DNA of 24,492 nucleotides from Caryophanales bacterium UBA1231 (GCA_002309035.1 DBWT01000037.1:1-24492); one strand, 5' to 3'. Counted from the stretch's first letter, positions 1 through 7,413 are shown. Numbers and translations are program-made. Notes: a model not told the origin generated them from the letters alone.

Positions 1-25
1 TGTCCAAGATTTGGGGTGCATTTCA
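1..25. mobile_element. Probable terminal inverted repeat of an IS3-family (IS150-type) insertion sequence
   Basis: Read on the minus strand from base 25 to base 1, the segment begins TGAAATGCACCCC and ends CTTGGACA. This resembles the remembered ends of IS150-group IS3 elements, which start TG, carry a TGCACCC core and finish inward with TTGGACA. The outer tip (CA on the plus strand) would be at base 25, so the element body would lie left of the window. No transposase is visible here. The similarity is by eye from memory of the family, so this is a moderate-confidence call. The likely insertion point is about 30 bases beyond the rnjA stop codon. Confidence 0.5.
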
Positions 26-56
26 ATATAAGGTGGTTTTTTATATCATCATATTT

Positions 57-1727
57 TTAAATCATTGTGATTAATGATACAATAAATGGTTTTCTTTCAA
101 TAAGTTCATATATATATTGAGATAGTTCAGTAGTTAAATCTTGTCTTAGTTTTTTAAGATTAATTGTTTTATTTTGTTTTAAGAGTTTTAGACAAATGGA
201 TTGAGCTTTACCTTTGATTTGATTAGCAAGATTATCTGCTTTTGATAAATCCATAAAACCTTTTGTGTCAAGTCTAATTGGTGAAATGATTTCTTTCTTT
301 TTATTAATTGTGATAATAATAGATAATAATCCTTCATCAGATAGATGTTGTTTTTCTTTTAAGACATTACTGAAGACGTCACTAACATTGCTATCTAAGT
401 ATACATCATCTGCACTAATTTCTTTTTTAACTACTTTAGCACCTTTTCTATTAATATGTAGAACATCACCAGAATCTAAACAGAAGCAGTTTTCTTTTTT
501 GATTCCAACACTTTCAGCAACTTCCGCATGTTGTTTTAACATATTATATTCACCATGAACTGGCATGAAATATTTAGGACTCATGAGATTTAACATTAAT
601 TTCATTTCTTCACGTGAAGCATGTCCTGTTGTATGTGTGTCAGTTAGTGAAGTATTAGTGATAACTTTTGCACCATTCTTAAGAAGTAAGTTAATGTTTC
701 TATTGATAAATTGTTCATTTCCTGGAATTGGTTTAGATGAATAAATAATAGTATCATTAGGCAACATTTTGATTTGCTTATGTGTTCCATTAGCAATTCT
801 TGATAGAGCTGCCATTGGTTCACCTTGTGAGCCAGTACACATGATTGTTAATTTAGATGGTTCAATTTTATTAATATCTCTTTGTGAAATAATTAAGCTT
901 TTATCGATATTAATATATTTTAAACGCATTGCGGCTTCAATTGTTTTTTCCATACTGTGCCCGAATACTGCAACGCATCTTCCACAAGCTTCACTTGCTT
1001 CTAATATATTCTTAACACGGAAAACATTTGATGCGAATGTCGCAACAATTATTCTTCCTTCGATTTTAGCAAATGTTTGTTTGATGTTTTCAGCAACTTG
1101 TTTTTCTGATAGACTTAATTTATATATATCAGCATTTGTGGAATCAGCCATCAACAAAGTAACACCATCATGCCCTAATTTTGCCATTTTATAAAAATCT
1201 GATTTATGATCAAGTGGTGTATAATCAAATTTAAAATCACCAGTATTGACAATATAACCAAGTGGTGTTTTAAAAGCAATACCAAATGAATCAGGAATAG
1301 AATGGTTTGTTCTAAAGAATGAAACAGTTATTGGACCATATTTTAATTCATCATTTTCATTAAATGTTCTAAGTGTATAATTAATATCTGGATACTCAAA
1401 CATTTTATTTTTAATAAGGTTGTAGGCAATACCATTTGCTAAAATCACAGGTATTTTACATTTTTCAAGTAAAAATGGTAAAGCCCCAATATGGTCTTCG
1501 TGGCCATGTGTAATAAATAATGCTTTGATTTTGCTTTGGTTTTCTACTAAATATGTGAAATCTGGAATAACATAATCAACACCAGGAATATCACCATTTG
1601 TGAACATGATTCCCGCATCCATTATAAAAATACTATCAAGGTATTCAATAATGTAGCAGTTCATTCCAACAACGCCTAAACCACCAAGTGATGAAATTTT
1701 TAAATCACTTTTGTTTTTATTAGCCAT
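57..1727 (-). CDS. rnjA: Ribonuclease J (RNase J1-type)
   Basis: A 556-residue metallo-beta-lactamase/beta-CASP ribonuclease combining 5'-3' exonuclease and endonuclease activity, central to mRNA decay and rRNA maturation in low-GC Gram-positives. The metal-binding motif HGHEDH lies at residues 74-79 (H74, H76, D78, H79). H142 (in RTNHSIPD) and D164 (in NTGDFKFD) follow at the same numbers as in Bacillus RNase J1, and a later PVHGEY motif fits the beta-CASP region. The length matches the usual ~555 residues. The frame is open from an ATG at 1742, but the ATG at 1727 is preferred: it is preceded by AAAGGAGA at good spacing and gives the MANKN start seen in the family. It is transcribed divergently from a HAD phosphatase and def, the neighbourhood of rnjA in Bacillus. 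J1 rather than J2 rests mainly on this context. Confidence 0.95.
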   Translation of the reverse strand: MANKNKSDLKISSLGGLGVVGMNCYIIEYLDSIFIMDAGIMFTNGDIPGVDYVIPDFTYLVENQSKIKALFITHGHEDHIGALPFLLEKCKIPVILANGIAYNLIKNKMFEYPDINYTLRTFNENDELKYGPITVSFFRTNHSIPDSFGIAFKTPLGYIVNTGDFKFDYTPLDHKSDFYKMAKLGHDGVTLLMADSTNADIYKLSLSEKQVAENIKQTFAKIEGRIIVATFASNVFRVKNILEASEACGRCVAVFGHSMEKTIEAAMRLKYINIDKSLIISQRDINKIEPSKLTIMCTGSQGEPMAALSRIANGTHKQIKMLPNDTIIYSSKPIPGNEQFINRNINLLLKNGAKVITNTSLTDTHTTGHASREEMKLMLNLMSPKYFMPVHGEYNMLKQHAEVAESVGIKKENCFCLDSGDVLHINRKGAKVVKKEISADDVYLDSNVSDVFSNVLKEKQHLSDEGLLSIIITINKKKEIISPIRLDTKGFMDLSKADNLANQIKGKAQSICLKLLKQNKTINLKKLRQDLTTELSQYIYELIERKPFIVSLITMI

Positions 1728-1772
1728 ACATTCTCCTTTCATATATATTTTAATAATTTACCTATTGATTCT

Positions 1773-1801
1773 ATTATATCATATTTTTAAGTTTTTTTAA
1801 A
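1773..1801 (-). promoter_or_regulatory. Promoter of rnjA
   Basis: On the minus strand an extended -10 TGATATAAT occupies 1781-1773. A weak -35 TTTAAA lies at 1801-1796, with a 17-base spacer. It would start transcription about 40 bases before the rnjA start codon. Confidence 0.5.
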
Positions 1802-1821
1802 TAATATAGTTTGTAAAAATG

Positions 1822-1850
1822 TTTTATTAATATCGTGATTATGGTATAAT
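1822..1850 (+). promoter_or_regulatory. Promoter of the HAD phosphatase-def pair
   Basis: The extended -10 TGGTATAAT ends at 1850 and sits 20 bases before the HAD start codon. The -35 position (TTTTAT, 1822-1827, 17-base spacer) is poor, as is usual when TGn precedes the -10. It is divergent from the rnjA promoter. Confidence 0.55.
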
Positions 1851-1870
1851 AGACATATAGGTGAAAAAAT

Positions 1871-2650
1871 ATGAAGAAAATAGTATTTATTGATGTTGAT
1901 GGCACAATCTATAAATCGCATCAATTATTAATCGATGAATCAATTAATAATGCCCTTTTAGATTTAAGTAAACATGCAGACCTTTACTTATCAACTGGTA
2001 GATGTGATGCGGTACTTGCACCATTAGGTTCTGCGGTTGAATACTTTAAAGGTATGGTTTTATCTAATGGAGCATTAGTATATTTAAATAATCAAATAAT
2101 AGTTGATGAAAGAATCGACAAAGACAATCTTAAACAATTAATCAAAGTAGCTAAAAAACATAAAATGAATATTGCTTTAATCACAAAAGATAAAGTATTT
2201 ATTAATGAATTTACAGAAGTTGTTGATTATGCATTAACGCCTTTTAAAGAAAATTCAATTGTTGTTTTAAATAGTTATGATTTTGATTTAGATTTAGAAT
2301 ACAACATGGCATGGAGTTTCGATAAAAAAGAAGACATCTTGAAGTTACAAAAAGAATGTCCATGCTTCTCATATTTTTTCTGGGGTAGTATTGGTGCCGA
2401 TATTATTATTAAAAACATTTCAAAAGCTTATGGTATTAAGCATTTATTAAAACAAATTGATAAAGATACTTATACTTATGCGATAGGGGATTCAAATAAT
2501 GATTTAGAAATGTTTGATTTAGTTGATGTCCCTATCTGCATGGATAATGGTTCAGAGGATGCCAAACAAAAAGCAAAACACATTACTGAATCAATTTATG
2601 ACAATGGTTTTGAGAATGCTGTAAGCAAAATAATCAAAGGAGAATGGTAG
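1871..2650 (+). CDS. HAD-superfamily (Cof/YkrA-like) phosphatase
   Basis: A 259-residue cytoplasmic HAD hydrolase of the Cof (IIB) type. Motif I is DVDGT at residues 8-12 (D8 nucleophile, D10 acid/base), motif II is STGR at 41-44, the motif III lysine is probably K185, and motif IV is GDSNND at 206-211. The IIB cap lies between motifs II and III. Such enzymes dephosphorylate small sugar or nucleotide phosphates; the substrate cannot be told from sequence. AGGTGA at 1859-1864 precedes the ATG. It is followed one base later by def, and the rnjA / HAD / def grouping resembles Bacillus rnjA-ykrA-defB, so it may be the YkrA orthologue. Confidence 0.9.
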   Translation: MKKIVFIDVDGTIYKSHQLLIDESINNALLDLSKHADLYLSTGRCDAVLAPLGSAVEYFKGMVLSNGALVYLNNQIIVDERIDKDNLKQLIKVAKKHKMNIALITKDKVFINEFTEVVDYALTPFKENSIVVLNSYDFDLDLEYNMAWSFDKKEDILKLQKECPCFSYFFWGSIGADIIIKNISKAYGIKHLLKQIDKDTYTYAIGDSNNDLEMFDLVDVPICMDNGSEDAKQKAKHITESIYDNGFENAVSKIIKGEW

Positions 2651-2651
2651 T

Positions 2652-3236
2652 ATGATTTTAATGAAAGATATTATTAGAGAAGGTGACCCAAGACTTAATC
2701 AAAAAGCAAGTGTTGTTGATCCTGTAACTGAAGATGATATTAATTTATTAAAAGAAATGGTTGAATATATTAGAAATTCTGTTGATGAAGGAATCTCAGA
2801 AAAGTATAATCTTCGACCATCTGTTGGTCTTGCTGCTCCACAACTGGGAATAATGAAAAGAATCATTGCGATGTCATTCTATGATGAAGAAGATAATTTT
2901 CATGAATATGCTCTTATAAATCCTAAGGTAACCTCTTACTCAGTTGAACTTGCTTATTTAAAGGGTGGAGAAGGCTGCTTAAGTGTTGATCGTGAAGTCA
3001 AAGGACTAGTCATGAGAAAACGCAAAATAGCTTTTAAAGCATTACAACTAATCGACAATGAATTAGTCGAAGTAAAAGTAAAACTTAAAGGGTATGCGGC
3101 AATCGTATTCCAACACGAGTATGATCACTTAGATGGAATCTTATTCCCCGAAAGAATTAATCAAGAAGATCCATTCTTTGTTCCAAACAATGCAACTGCA
3201 GTTGTTTTTGAAGATGAAGAAGAAAATAAAGAATAG
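2652..3236 (+). CDS. def: Peptide deformylase
   Basis: A 194-residue metalloenzyme that removes the N-formyl group from nascent proteins at the ribosome. All three family motifs are present: VGLAAPQLG at 58-66, EGCLS at 107-111 and QHEYDH at 154-159. The metal ligands are C109, H155 and H159, and E156 is catalytic. The longer segment between the N terminus and motif 1 (TEDDINLLKEM to YNLRPS) matches the type II enzymes of Gram-positives. It starts one base after the HAD stop, with AAAGGAGA at 2636-2643. A start at the fourth codon (MKDIIREGDP) is possible but has no better ribosome site. The acidic C-terminal tail (EDEEENKE) is variable in the family. It is probably co-transcribed with the HAD gene and ends at a terminator. 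Confidence 0.96.
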   Translation: MILMKDIIREGDPRLNQKASVVDPVTEDDINLLKEMVEYIRNSVDEGISEKYNLRPSVGLAAPQLGIMKRIIAMSFYDEEDNFHEYALINPKVTSYSVELAYLKGGEGCLSVDREVKGLVMRKRKIAFKALQLIDNELVEVKVKLKGYAAIVFQHEYDHLDGILFPERINQEDPFFVPNNATAVVFEDEEENKE

Positions 3237-3263
3237 TGTCAAGTATTTTTACTTGACACTATT
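3235..3263 (+). terminator. Hairpin terminator of the HAD-def unit, overlapping the next promoter
   Basis: A perfect 11-bp stem (AGTGTCAAGTA paired with TACTTGACACT, 3235-3245 and 3250-3260) has a TTTT loop. The left arm begins on the last two bases of the def stop codon. Only a short ATT follows, so the U-tract is weak. The right arm contains the consensus -35 TTGACA of the rpsP promoter. Confidence 0.6.
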
Positions 3264-3281
3264 TATGATTTATGGTAAAAT
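3253..3281 (+). promoter_or_regulatory. Strong promoter of rpsP-khpA
   Basis: A consensus -35 TTGACA at 3253-3258, a 17-base spacer, and an extended -10 TGGTAAAAT ending at 3281. This fits the high expression expected for a ribosomal protein. The 11-mer ATGGTAAAATA at 3272-3282 recurs exactly in the mannan-operon promoter at 4910-4920. Confidence 0.75.
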
Positions 3282-3310
3282 AAATAGAATTTAAATATAG
3301 GAGGCAATAT

Positions 3311-3574
3311 ATGGTTAGATTAAGATCTCAAAGATATGGTAAAACTAAAGCCCCTTTCTATCGTATTGTTGCGACTGATTCACGCAATCCTCGTGATGGT
3401 CGTTTTATTGAAATTGTAGGTACATACAATCCTTTAACTGATCCTGCAACAATTAACATTGACGAAGAAAAGGTTATGAAATGGTTAGCTTTAGGTGCAA
3501 AACCTACTGATACTGTTAAATCACTTCTTTCAAAACAAGGCATTATCCAAAAATTTGCTGAAAAGAAAAACTAG
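3311..3574 (+). CDS. rpsP: 30S ribosomal protein S16
   Basis: An 87-residue small-subunit protein that helps 16S rRNA fold during 30S assembly. The N-terminal pattern [19 protein letters not shown] and the following [14 protein letters not shown] block are the hallmark of bS16, and the length is normal (80-90). The basic tail ends EKKN. AGGAGG at 3299-3304 sets the start. khpA follows ten bases later, as ylqC follows rpsP in Bacillus, but rimM, trmD and rplS, often found next, are absent here. Confidence 0.97.
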   Translation: MVRLRSQRYGKTKAPFYRIVATDSRNPRDGRFIEIVGTYNPLTDPATINIDEEKVMKWLALGAKPTDTVKSLLSKQGIIQKFAEKKN

Positions 3575-3584
3575 TAGGTGATTT

Positions 3585-3851
3585 ATGGGTTTAGTTAATT
3601 ATCCAATACTTCTTACTAATATCGTTAAACCGCTTGTATCTCATCCTGATGATGTTTCAGTCGGAGTAATTGAAGAAAAAGATAATTACTTAAAATTACA
3701 AGTTATTGTTCACGACATTGATACTGGTAGAGTTATCGGTAAAAAAGGTCGTATAGCTAATGCTATTAGAACAATTGTTCATGCTGCATCAATTAGAGAT
3801 AACATGCACATCGATGTAGAATTTGGTAAAGAAGCAATCGAAGAAGAATAA
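3585..3851 (+). CDS. khpA: KhpA-type KH-domain RNA-binding protein (YlqC family)
   Basis: An 88-residue single KH domain with the nucleic-acid-gripping GxxG loop GKKG at residues 52-55 within DTGRVIGKKGRIANAIRT, and an acidic C terminus. KhpA usually pairs with KhpB/Jag and binds many RNAs, affecting cell elongation and division in streptococci. AGGTGAT precedes the ATG. Its position directly behind rpsP is the conserved context. The TAA stop ends at the first base of a strong terminator stem. Confidence 0.92.
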   Translation: MGLVNYPILLTNIVKPLVSHPDDVSVGVIEEKDNYLKLQVIVHDIDTGRVIGKKGRIANAIRTIVHAASIRDNMHIDVEFGKEAIEEE

Positions 3852-3883
3852 AAGAACATTAGATTATACTAATGTTCTTTTTT
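3851..3883. terminator. Bidirectional terminator between khpA and manA
   Basis: A perfect 12-bp stem (AAAGAACATTAG paired with CTAATGTTCTTT, 3851-3862 and 3869-3880) has a six-base loop ATTATA. On the plus strand it runs into CTTTTTTC. On the minus strand it runs into CTTTTATTC. It can therefore serve both converging genes. The TAG stop of manA and its last codons lie inside the stem. Confidence 0.85.
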
Positions 3884-4798
3884 CTTTGGTGTTGTGATTA
3901 ATAATTCAGCATTACCATTTACTACTATTTCATTCATATCACAAGTTGTAAGGCATGACTCACCAAGTTTTAATTGGTGATTTTGAAGATTAATGCTACC
4001 TTTAATAACACTAATGATATGGAAGACATTGTCTTTTAAGCTGATTTTTTCTTCACCTTTAATTAATACTTTTTCAATATCAAAAAAGTCACTTGTAACA
4101 ATACTTCCATATATATTTTGGAAGTTTATGATTTGTTGCTTATCATCACTAAAATCAATTACATTTAGTGCTTTAGATATATGTAGCTGTCTTGGTTTTC
4201 CATCTAGGCCAAGGCGATTATAATCATATAATCGATAAGTAACATCAGAAGATTGTTGGATTTCAAGAAGCAATAAGTCTTTTCCTAAGGCATGGATAGT
4301 ACGACTTGGGATATAGGCAAAATCATCTTTTTTGATACTATATTTATTAAGCAATTGTTCACATTTACCTTCTTCAATTGCTTTTTTTAATTCATCTTTA
4401 TTTTTAGAATGGTGTCCATAGTAAATGAATGAATCTTTACTTGAATCTAAGAAATACCAACATTCTGTTTTACCCAATTGATTTTCATTCTTTAATGCAT
4501 AATCATCATCAGGGTGTACTTGAACACTTAGTAAATCTTTTGTATGAATTAGTTTAATAAGAAGAGGAAATTCTTTTTCTTTGAAATTAAATAGTTCATT
4601 GTGACTTAAAAAGATATCACTTAAAGTCATTCCTTGGTATTCACCATTTTCAATTATCGTCTCATTTCCTTTAACACTAGAAAGTGACCACATTTCACCA
4701 TATGGTTCAAAATCTAGGTCATATTTTAGTTCATTTTTAAAGTATTGGTCTCCCCAAATACGCTTCATAAATAATGGTTTAAAAAATAATACTGGCAT
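3869..4798 (-). CDS. manA: Mannose-6-phosphate isomerase, class I
   Basis: A 309-residue zinc-dependent cytoplasmic enzyme interconverting mannose-6-phosphate and fructose-6-phosphate. Cupin-type zinc-site motifs are visible: SVQVHPDD at 91-98 (H95), GKTECWYFLD at 110-119 (E112) and IPSRTIHAL around H169. The FKPLFMKRIWG N terminus and the short length (about 315 in Bacillus) mark the short Gram-positive form. The frame is open from 4819, but the ATG at 4798 is chosen because GAGGTG lies just before it and the next residues match the family N terminus. It is divergent from the mannan operon and shares its control region. It would feed mannose from the GH130 reactions (after a phosphomannomutase) into glycolysis. 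Its last codons form part of the terminator stem. Confidence 0.95.
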   Translation of the reverse strand: MPVLFFKPLFMKRIWGDQYFKNELKYDLDFEPYGEMWSLSSVKGNETIIENGEYQGMTLSDIFLSHNELFNFKEKEFPLLIKLIHTKDLLSVQVHPDDDYALKNENQLGKTECWYFLDSSKDSFIYYGHHSKNKDELKKAIEEGKCEQLLNKYSIKKDDFAYIPSRTIHALGKDLLLLEIQQSSDVTYRLYDYNRLGLDGKPRQLHISKALNVIDFSDDKQQIINFQNIYGSIVTSDFFDIEKVLIKGEEKISLKDNVFHIISVIKGSINLQNHQLKLGESCLTTCDMNEIVVNGNAELLITTPKKKEH

Positions 4799-4817
4799 AC
4801 TCTTCACCTCAACTAAC

Positions 4818-4846
4818 ATTATAGATTATTATATTAGATAAATCAA
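4818..4846 (-). promoter_or_regulatory. Candidate promoter of manA
   Basis: On the minus strand a TATAAT lies at 4823-4818 and TTGATT at 4846-4841, with a 17-base spacer. The leader would be very short (about 13 bases) before the start at 4798. A second TATAAT at 4833-4828 would give a more normal leader but has no good -35. Confidence 0.45.
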
Positions 4847-4889
4847 ACATTGTGTTAATATTTTTAACTGCTATTTCTTACGTGTTTAG

Positions 4890-4919
4890 TTGACAAACGT
4901 TTACATTTAATGGTAAAAT
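4890..4919 (+). promoter_or_regulatory. Promoter of the mannan-utilisation operon
   Basis: A consensus -35 TTGACA at 4890-4895, an 18-base spacer, and an extended -10 TGGTAAAAT ending at 4919. It lies about 58 bases before the first start codon. The spacer carries the palindrome AAACGTTT, and a second palindrome lies at the likely start of transcription. Confidence 0.75.
4892..4905. promoter_or_regulatory. Candidate LacI-family operator 1
   Basis: The perfect 8-mer AAACGTTT (4895-4902) continues on the right as GTTTACA, one half of the classic LacI/GalR-type pattern TGTAAACGTTTACA. The left half matches only in its inner four bases, giving 11 of 14. It lies between the -35 and -10 boxes, where a repressor would block polymerase. 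The operon's own LacI protein is the obvious candidate ligand; this is inference. Confidence 0.5.
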
Positions 4920-4927
4920 ATAGTATA

Positions 4928-4943
4928 AGGTTATCGATAAACT
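4928..4943. promoter_or_regulatory. Candidate LacI-family operator 2
   Basis: The perfect palindrome TTATCGATAA (4931-4940) extends to 14 of 16 symmetric bases as AGGTTATCGATAAACT. It has a central CG, as LacI-family sites do, and starts about where transcription should begin (roughly +3 to +18). It could be the main operator, or act with operator 1, which is centred about 37 bases upstream. Confidence 0.45.
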
Positions 4944-4977
4944 AACGAATAACAAAAGATGTTTTGGAGGCTAATTT

Positions 4978-6372
4978 ATGAAAACAAAAATTATTAAACT
5001 AATGTGTATTTTTACATTAATTTTTTCATTATTTGTTATTGCATCTTGTAGCGATGAAGTAACAGTTAATGTACCAAACAATTTTAAAATTGAAAATGAT
5101 ATTATATCTTTTGATACATCAAGTGGTTTAAAATATCGTATTTTAATTACAAATACACTAGATGGAACAACAATGAAAAGATATGTTGAAAACGGAACTG
5201 ATTTAAATACTTTAAGTATTCCTGAAGGTGATTATATGATTAAGATTCAAGCAATAAAAGATGGCACAGAATCTGATTATTCTGTTGAAATCAGTTATCA
5301 TCAAAGAGACATCTATTTAGTAAATCACATTGAAAGTGAAAACTTAACTGATGGTCGTTTTGTAAAATGGGTTGGTAGAACATCATATGCTAATTCACAA
5401 GTAACAATGTATTATACAGCTGCTTCATTCTCTGTGAAAGCAAAGAGAGTAGATACTAGTTTTTCACTAAGTGCAGTTGTTACAGCAACAAATTATGGTG
5501 ATTCAACAAAACAACCATATGTTGTCTTAGTTAAAGACAATGATTTTGAAAATACAATTACATTAAGACTTACTAAACAATCAACAACAATTGAATTTAT
5601 TGGTGAAGATGCTTTTAGCGTTGAAGACGATGAAATTCATGAATTCAGTTTATATAAGAGAAGTGAATCAATCGATTCACACATTGGTGTAAAGAGTATT
5701 TCTACAACAGGTAAATTTATTGAAGGTGTTGAATTTAAAGAAAGAAAGATTGAAGTTATTGCTGCATCTTCATCAACTGGTTATGGAAATTTAAGTAACA
5801 CTACTAAAACAACAACTAACTCAGATGGTCTTCATGCTTTCGCATTCTTAACAGCACAAGCTTTGAATGCTGAAATAAGCATTGTATCTGCATCTGGTTG
5901 GGGAATTTCAGCTAGTAGATGGACTAGTCCAAATGATATTAATATGCATGATAAATATTTCACAGTTGATTGTAAGAGTAATGAAATGTGGGATACATCT
6001 AAATATACACCTGATGTTATTGTTACAAACTTCGGTACTAATGATTTATCATACATTAACGTTGCACAAAATGATGATGAAAAAGCTGCAAGAAGAGAAA
6101 ACTTCATCGCAACTTATGTTGATTTCTTAGATAAATTACATCGTACATATCCAAATGCTCAAATAATTATTCTATATGGCTTAATGAATGAATCTGGTGT
6201 TTATGATGATCATAATGAAATATATGCTAGAGCCAAATTACTTATTCCAAATCTTGAAATGTTAAAAATCAATGGTGATGCTAAAGGTTATAATTCACAC
6301 CCAAGTGTTGCATCACATGCACAAATTGCTGAAACACTAACAGCAGCAATTAAAGAATATATGAATTGGTAA
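4978..6372 (+). CDS. CE2-type SGNH acetylesterase lipoprotein
   Basis: A 464-residue surface lipoprotein (lipobox VIASC, C24). Residues about 30-110 look like a fibronectin/Ig-type beta domain. Residues about 115-230 fit the jelly-roll domain of carbohydrate esterase family 2. Residues 257-464 form the SGNH catalytic domain. Block I reads IEVIAASSSTGYGN, where CE2 enzymes usually have a GDS motif, and S264 is the aligned nucleophile. NFGTNDLS at 351-358 gives the Asn of block III. SHPSVASH at 440-447 matches the CE2 block V, with H441 as the likely catalytic base. CE2 enzymes deacetylate plant polysaccharides, notably glucomannan and mannan. As first gene of the operon, with GGAGG at 4966-4970, it probably strips acetyl groups before GH attack. 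The loss of G and D around the serine is unusual. Confidence 0.8.
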   Translation: MKTKIIKLMCIFTLIFSLFVIASCSDEVTVNVPNNFKIENDIISFDTSSGLKYRILITNTLDGTTMKRYVENGTDLNTLSIPEGDYMIKIQAIKDGTESDYSVEISYHQRDIYLVNHIESENLTDGRFVKWVGRTSYANSQVTMYYTAASFSVKAKRVDTSFSLSAVVTATNYGDSTKQPYVVLVKDNDFENTITLRLTKQSTTIEFIGEDAFSVEDDEIHEFSLYKRSESIDSHIGVKSISTTGKFIEGVEFKERKIEVIAASSSTGYGNLSNTTKTTTNSDGLHAFAFLTAQALNAEISIVSASGWGISASRWTSPNDINMHDKYFTVDCKSNEMWDTSKYTPDVIVTNFGTNDLSYINVAQNDDEKAARRENFIATYVDFLDKLHRTYPNAQIIILYGLMNESGVYDDHNEIYARAKLLIPNLEMLKINGDAKGYNSHPSVASHAQIAETLTAAIKEYMNW

Positions 6373-6392
6373 CAATTCGTGATTGGATAATC

Positions 6393-7412
6393 ATGGAAAA
6401 ACGCTCTGTTAGTATGGATACAATTGCTTCAGCTTTAGGAGTATCTAAAGTAACTGTATCCAAAGCTTTAAATGATAAAGAGGGAGTAAGTGAATCGCTA
6501 AGAGTATTAATTAAAGCCAAGGCTCAAGAATTAGGCTATCAAATGAATGTTTTCGCAAAAGCATTAAAAACGAATCAAACATTTAATATTGGCATTATTA
6601 TCGCAGAAAGATTTGTACAAACAACAGATACTTATTACTTTAAACTATATTCAATGCTTGTTAAGAAATTTAGTGAAATTAATTATGCAACATTAATGGA
6701 AATCATTACATATAATGATGAAGTATCATTGAATCTTCCAAAGATGTATATTCAACGAAAAGTTGATGCATTAATTATTATGGGACAATGTAATAGCGAA
6801 TATTTAGAATTGTTTTTAGATTCTTACATTCCTGTAATCTTCTTAGATTTTTATAATCCAGATATTAAGATTGATAGTATCGTTGTTGATAACTTTCAAG
6901 CAGGCGAAGATATTACTAATCTCTTAATCAAAAATGGTCATAAGGATATTGCATTTATTGGAAATATATATGCAACAAGCTCAATCAAAGACCGTTTCTT
7001 AGGATACTACAGTGCTTTAATTGAAAACAATCTTTCAATTAATCAAGATTATGTAATATCTGACCGTGATTCATCTGGTAATTTATTTAAAAATTATAAA
7101 CTTCCAAAGCAATTACCATCGGCTATTGTTTGTAACAATGATCAGGTAGCATACTTCCTAATAAAAAGATTACAAGAATTAGATTTGAAAGTTCCTGATG
7201 ATATTTCAATTGTTACATTTGATAACACACTTTATTCAAAATTTAGTAGTGTTAGTTTAACATCAGTTGACAATAACGATGATGAATTAGTGAATATTTG
7301 TGTTAAAGCAATAACTAAAAAACTCACAAAACCTGAAAAAGTATATGATAAAATCTTAGTAAAAACAAAAATTGTGGAACGTGATTCCATTAAGAATATA
7401 AAAGGAGAATAG
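6393..7412 (+). CDS. LacI-family transcriptional regulator
   Basis: A 339-residue repressor. The N-terminal helix-turn-helix covers about residues 8-27 (MDTIASALGVSKVTVSKALN). It is followed by the hinge region, where L58 is the expected minor-groove leucine, and a periplasmic-binding-protein-like effector domain from about residue 65. The hinge lacks the common YxPN and ARxL residues (it reads YQMN and AKAL). The frame is open from a TTG at 6366 inside the upstream gene. The ATG at 6393 is preferred because it yields the standard short N terminus, though only a weak GGAT precedes it. Lying second in the operon it probably controls, it is likely autoregulated through the palindromes near 4895 and 4931. 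The effector is probably a manno-oligosaccharide (inference). Confidence 0.93.
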   Translation: MEKRSVSMDTIASALGVSKVTVSKALNDKEGVSESLRVLIKAKAQELGYQMNVFAKALKTNQTFNIGIIIAERFVQTTDTYYFKLYSMLVKKFSEINYATLMEIITYNDEVSLNLPKMYIQRKVDALIIMGQCNSEYLELFLDSYIPVIFLDFYNPDIKIDSIVVDNFQAGEDITNLLIKNGHKDIAFIGNIYATSSIKDRFLGYYSALIENNLSINQDYVISDRDSSGNLFKNYKLPKQLPSAIVCNNDQVAYFLIKRLQELDLKVPDDISIVTFDNTLYSKFSSVSLTSVDNNDDELVNICVKAITKKLTKPEKVYDKILVKTKIVERDSIKNIKGE

Positions 7413-7413
7413 T

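Noticed and set aside
1728..1742. Upstream ATG for rnjA
   Set aside because: The ribosome site AAAGGAGA lies inside this extension, directly ahead of the ATG at 1727.
4799..4819. Upstream ATG for manA (adds MLVEVKS)
   Set aside because: The extension contains the GAGGTG ribosome site of the start at 4798, and the family begins near that point.
6366..6392. TTG start for the LacI gene overlapping the esterase gene
   Set aside because: It adds nine residues absent from LacI proteins; the ATG at 6393 gives the normal N terminus.
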